Shown in pieces: positions 41,271 through 44,477 of a stretch of DNA of 44,477 bases. The translations under genes were made by a program, and so were the position numbers. Numbering within the stretch: position 1 is the first letter of the stretch; each line of letters begins with the position of its first letter. Source of the DNA: a bacterium (GTDB taxonomy: Bacteria; Patescibacteria; ABY1; JACQRZ01); contig JAUYIE010000012.1 of assembly GCA_030688365.1 (NCBI GenBank), positions 1 to 44,477 of the forward strand, read 5' to 3'. The notes under the pieces were generated by a model. That model made no database searches. It had not been told where the DNA came from and saw only the letters and a list, made by a program, of their open reading frames with translations.

Positions 41271-41504
41271 ATGACGAATAGCTCTCGTGTTGGTACAAAT
41301 AAAGAAATTACCTTATATCATACTAAATCTGCATTGTCGGCAGAGATACAGAAATTTTTTGACGACAATAAGATTGTGTATAAACTACACTATGTAGGAA
41401 ATTGGTATGAGCCGCATATTGGTGTGGGTGGCGGTGTTGAATACTATAAAGGAGAAGTCGGTTTCAAGATTTTTCAAAAAAAATTCTTAGAATCACAAAA
41501 ATAG
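41271..41504 (+). CDS. Small hypothetical protein
   Basis: A 77-residue protein, unknown family. A mixed alpha/beta pattern with a glycine-rich turn (PHIGVGGGVEYYKGEVGF) is visible. No membrane span and no signal peptide. It has a consensus promoter, a strong Shine-Dalgarno site and a terminator, so it is a real, well-expressed single-gene unit. Confidence 0.85.
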   Translation: MTNSSRVGTNKEITLYHTKSALSAEIQKFFDDNKIVYKLHYVGNWYEPHIGVGGGVEYYKGEVGFKIFQKKFLESQK

Positions 41505-41555
41505 GTTTTAGAATCCAGTTATTATACTGTATTCTTTCATTTTTGAGCATATAAA

Positions 41556-41587
41556 AAACACGCCTTCATAGCGTGTTTCCATTTTTT
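41556..41587 (+). terminator. Terminator after the 77-residue gene
   Basis: AAACACGC (41556-41563) pairs with GCGTGTTT (41571-41578), followed by ccattttttt. Confidence 0.9.
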
Positions 41588-41600
41588 TAGATACTTTATT

Positions 41601-41755
41601 CAAAATAAAGGGGCTAGAAGTGCCAAATATTCCACCATATTACCTTTCGAATTAGTAATATGATGAAAAAGCATGGGATTAGCACTTCTGGTCCTCTTGT
41701 TTTGAGAAATATCCGACTATCAAAAAAGCGTTATCGCAAGGGAAAACGCTTTTTT
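41601..41755 (+). ncRNA. Candidate structured RNA with own terminator
   Basis: Arms 41601-41623 and 41682-41704 form a 23-bp stem with several G-U pairs and one mismatch. Inside, 41636-41643 and 41655-41662 form a perfect 8-bp stem. An 11-bp perfect terminator stem (41722-41732/41745-41755) ending in six Ts follows. Total about 155 nt, close to the size of 6S RNA, though I see no proof of that identity. The G-U pairs favour selection on RNA rather than DNA. No promoter is clear; it may be a processed or read-through transcript. Confidence 0.5.
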
Positions 41756-42069
41756 ATGTACTATATAGTCGATAAAAATGATATATCGGCGTCTATGTAT
41801 TGAAAAATGAGGCTGTATACGCCTGTTTTTGTTTTTCCCTTGTCGTTACTTTTTTGTTTTTGTTTTAAGGTACATTTTTGAGGAGATTGTAAAAATTTCT
41901 CCCAAAGAACATTCCATTTCTCTACCCTTAAATAATAGCATATTTATAAGGATATTTCAAGGTCGGCGTGCGGTGAGCGACCACAAGAGACGCCTATTTT
42001 TCACCGTTTTGTTATCTAAAAGAACGATTGAATTATTTGCCTTGCCATGATAGGCTTTTTAGGTCGTAT
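41756..42069. other. Gap before tRNA-Leu without recognised gene
   Basis: About 310 bp, T-rich at the start. One 73-codon frame (41829-42050) is present but lacks a Shine-Dalgarno site and any known motif. I see nothing else. Confidence 0.5.
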
Positions 42070-42154
42070 GCAGGCGTGGCGGAATTGGTATACGCGCATG
42101 CCTTAGGAGCATGTCTCGCAAGGGATGTGGGTTCGAGTCCCACCGCCTGCACCA
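42070..42154 (+). tRNA. tRNA-Leu(UAG)
   Basis: Acceptor gcaggcg/cgcctgc, anticodon stem catgc/gcatg with loop CTTAGGA (TAG), class II variable arm, T-loop ttcgagt. Discriminator A and CCA encoded. 85 nt, no intron. Confidence 0.96.
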
Positions 42155-42226
42155 TCGATGTCCCTATGGGGCCATTTGTTTATAACCATAAGGAAAGCAA
42201 GCTGTGTACGTGTTACGCCCAAGTCC

Positions 42227-42254
42227 TTGACATGGTCTGCGGAATACGTATAAT
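42227..42254 (+). promoter_or_regulatory. 23S promoter P1
   Basis: TTGACA (42227-42232), 16-bp spacer, perfect TATAAT (42249-42254). First of two tandem promoters, about 330 bp before mature 23S. Confidence 0.85.
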
Positions 42255-42302
42255 AGGTAGCAGATTAAAAAGTTCTCCACAGGCTGTTGATATGCTCGAC
42301 AC

Positions 42303-42331
42303 TTGTACAAAATATGTTTAGCGGGTATAAT
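42303..42331 (+). promoter_or_regulatory. 23S promoter P2
   Basis: TTGTAC (42303-42308), 17-bp spacer, perfect TATAAT (42326-42331). Tandem promoters are usual for rRNA genes and show that 23S is expressed apart from 16S. Confidence 0.8.
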
Positions 42332-42419
42332 GATCGTTACATGCAACTTTTTCCCACAGTTAAAAGAAAAATAGGCATTTTTTGACGGAGTATTCTTCCT
42401 TCTCTATCAAGAGTAGTTG

Positions 42420-42446
42420 AAACCGTCCCGTAGCGGTTTTTTGTTT
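42420..42446 (+). terminator. Terminator-like hairpin in the 23S leader
   Basis: AAACCG (42420-42425) pairs with CGGTTT (42434-42439), followed by a T-rich run. It lies between P2 and mature 23S, mirroring the hairpin in the 16S leader; either an attenuator subject to antitermination or a processing signal. Confidence 0.5.
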
Positions 42447-42581
42447 TTAAAAACGAAATGTTGGGGAAAGATAGCGGTACGTCTGTGAAAAACGACGCGC
42501 ATCGCCATCTCTTCCTAAATGGGAAGAGTGATTCTTTGAAAATTGAATCTTGGGTAATTGAGAGACCAATTTATTGATTTT

Positions 42582-44477
<1,896 letters not shown>

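Noticed and set aside
41829..42050. 73-codon frame before tRNA-Leu
   Set aside because: No Shine-Dalgarno site, low-complexity start, no known motif.
42028..42321. 97-codon frame over tRNA-Leu and the 23S promoter
   Set aside because: It reads through the tRNA and promoter P1, so it is not a gene.

Overview
The window looks like chromosomal DNA of an ultra-small bacterium of the Patescibacteria/CPR, most likely a Parcubacteria-type lineage. This is inferred from a 16S rRNA gene split by three introns that each encode a homing endonuclease, a 16S gene unlinked from 23S, a short SMC, a PolX/PHP polymerase, several likely leaderless promoters and many small uncharacterised genes. No species is assigned. 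Both ends may be contig breaks: the left edge starts inside one arm of a perfect 120-bp inverted repeat and the right edge stops inside 23S rRNA.

Layout. 1-2.6 kb: an AT-rich cassette (XRE regulator, SIS-domain isomerase, aminotransferase, all minus strand) between perfect inverted repeats, next to a nested palindrome. 2.8-8.2 kb: a plus-strand, mostly overlapping envelope operon (cyanophycin-synthetase-like ATP-grasp ligase, membrane-anchored methyltransferase, alpha/beta hydrolase, membrane MurF, Ddl, and a class IV aminotransferase remnant). 8.2-16.3 kb: rarA (minus), a large lipoprotein with a lipase-like domain, a short SMC, rpsP, khpA and trmD. 16.3-21 kb: the 16S rRNA gene with its promoter, four exons, introns after E. 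coli positions about 793 (group I), 1397 (group II-like) and 1498 (group I), and its own terminator. 21-25.7 kb, minus strand: two zinc-ribbon genes with matching promoters, tRNA-Phe interrupted by a group I intron, tRNA-Ile, and a dTDP-sugar operon (rmlA, rmlB, FdtA-like cupin, rmlD). 25.7-33.8 kb: tRNA-Pro, a methyltransferase, bcp, an Nramp-related transporter, tRNA-Gly, a RelBE pair with a broken toxin, a large unknown protein, a secreted 3D-domain protein, a decayed homing endonuclease beside tRNA-Cys, a NUDIX hydrolase and an inserted unknown gene. 33.8-41.5 kb: polA-folD, tRNA-Trp, polX, and a HigBA-like operon with a truncated toxin. 41.5-44.5 kb: a candidate structured RNA, tRNA-Leu, a two-promoter 23S leader, and the first 1.9 kb of 23S rRNA.

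Themes. (1) Selfish ribozymes: four self-splicing introns of two classes sit in one 16S gene and one tRNA, and a fifth homing-endonuclease gene survives as a fossil. (2) Both toxin-antitoxin loci keep an intact antitoxin and promoter but have a damaged toxin. (3) Core proteins are trimmed: SMC lacks a recognisable hinge, PolX lacks its N-terminal helix-hairpin-helix domain, and the dTDP-sugar operon lacks RmlC. (4) Cell-envelope genes (envelope operon, dTDP-sugar operon, lipoprotein, 3D protein) are well represented.
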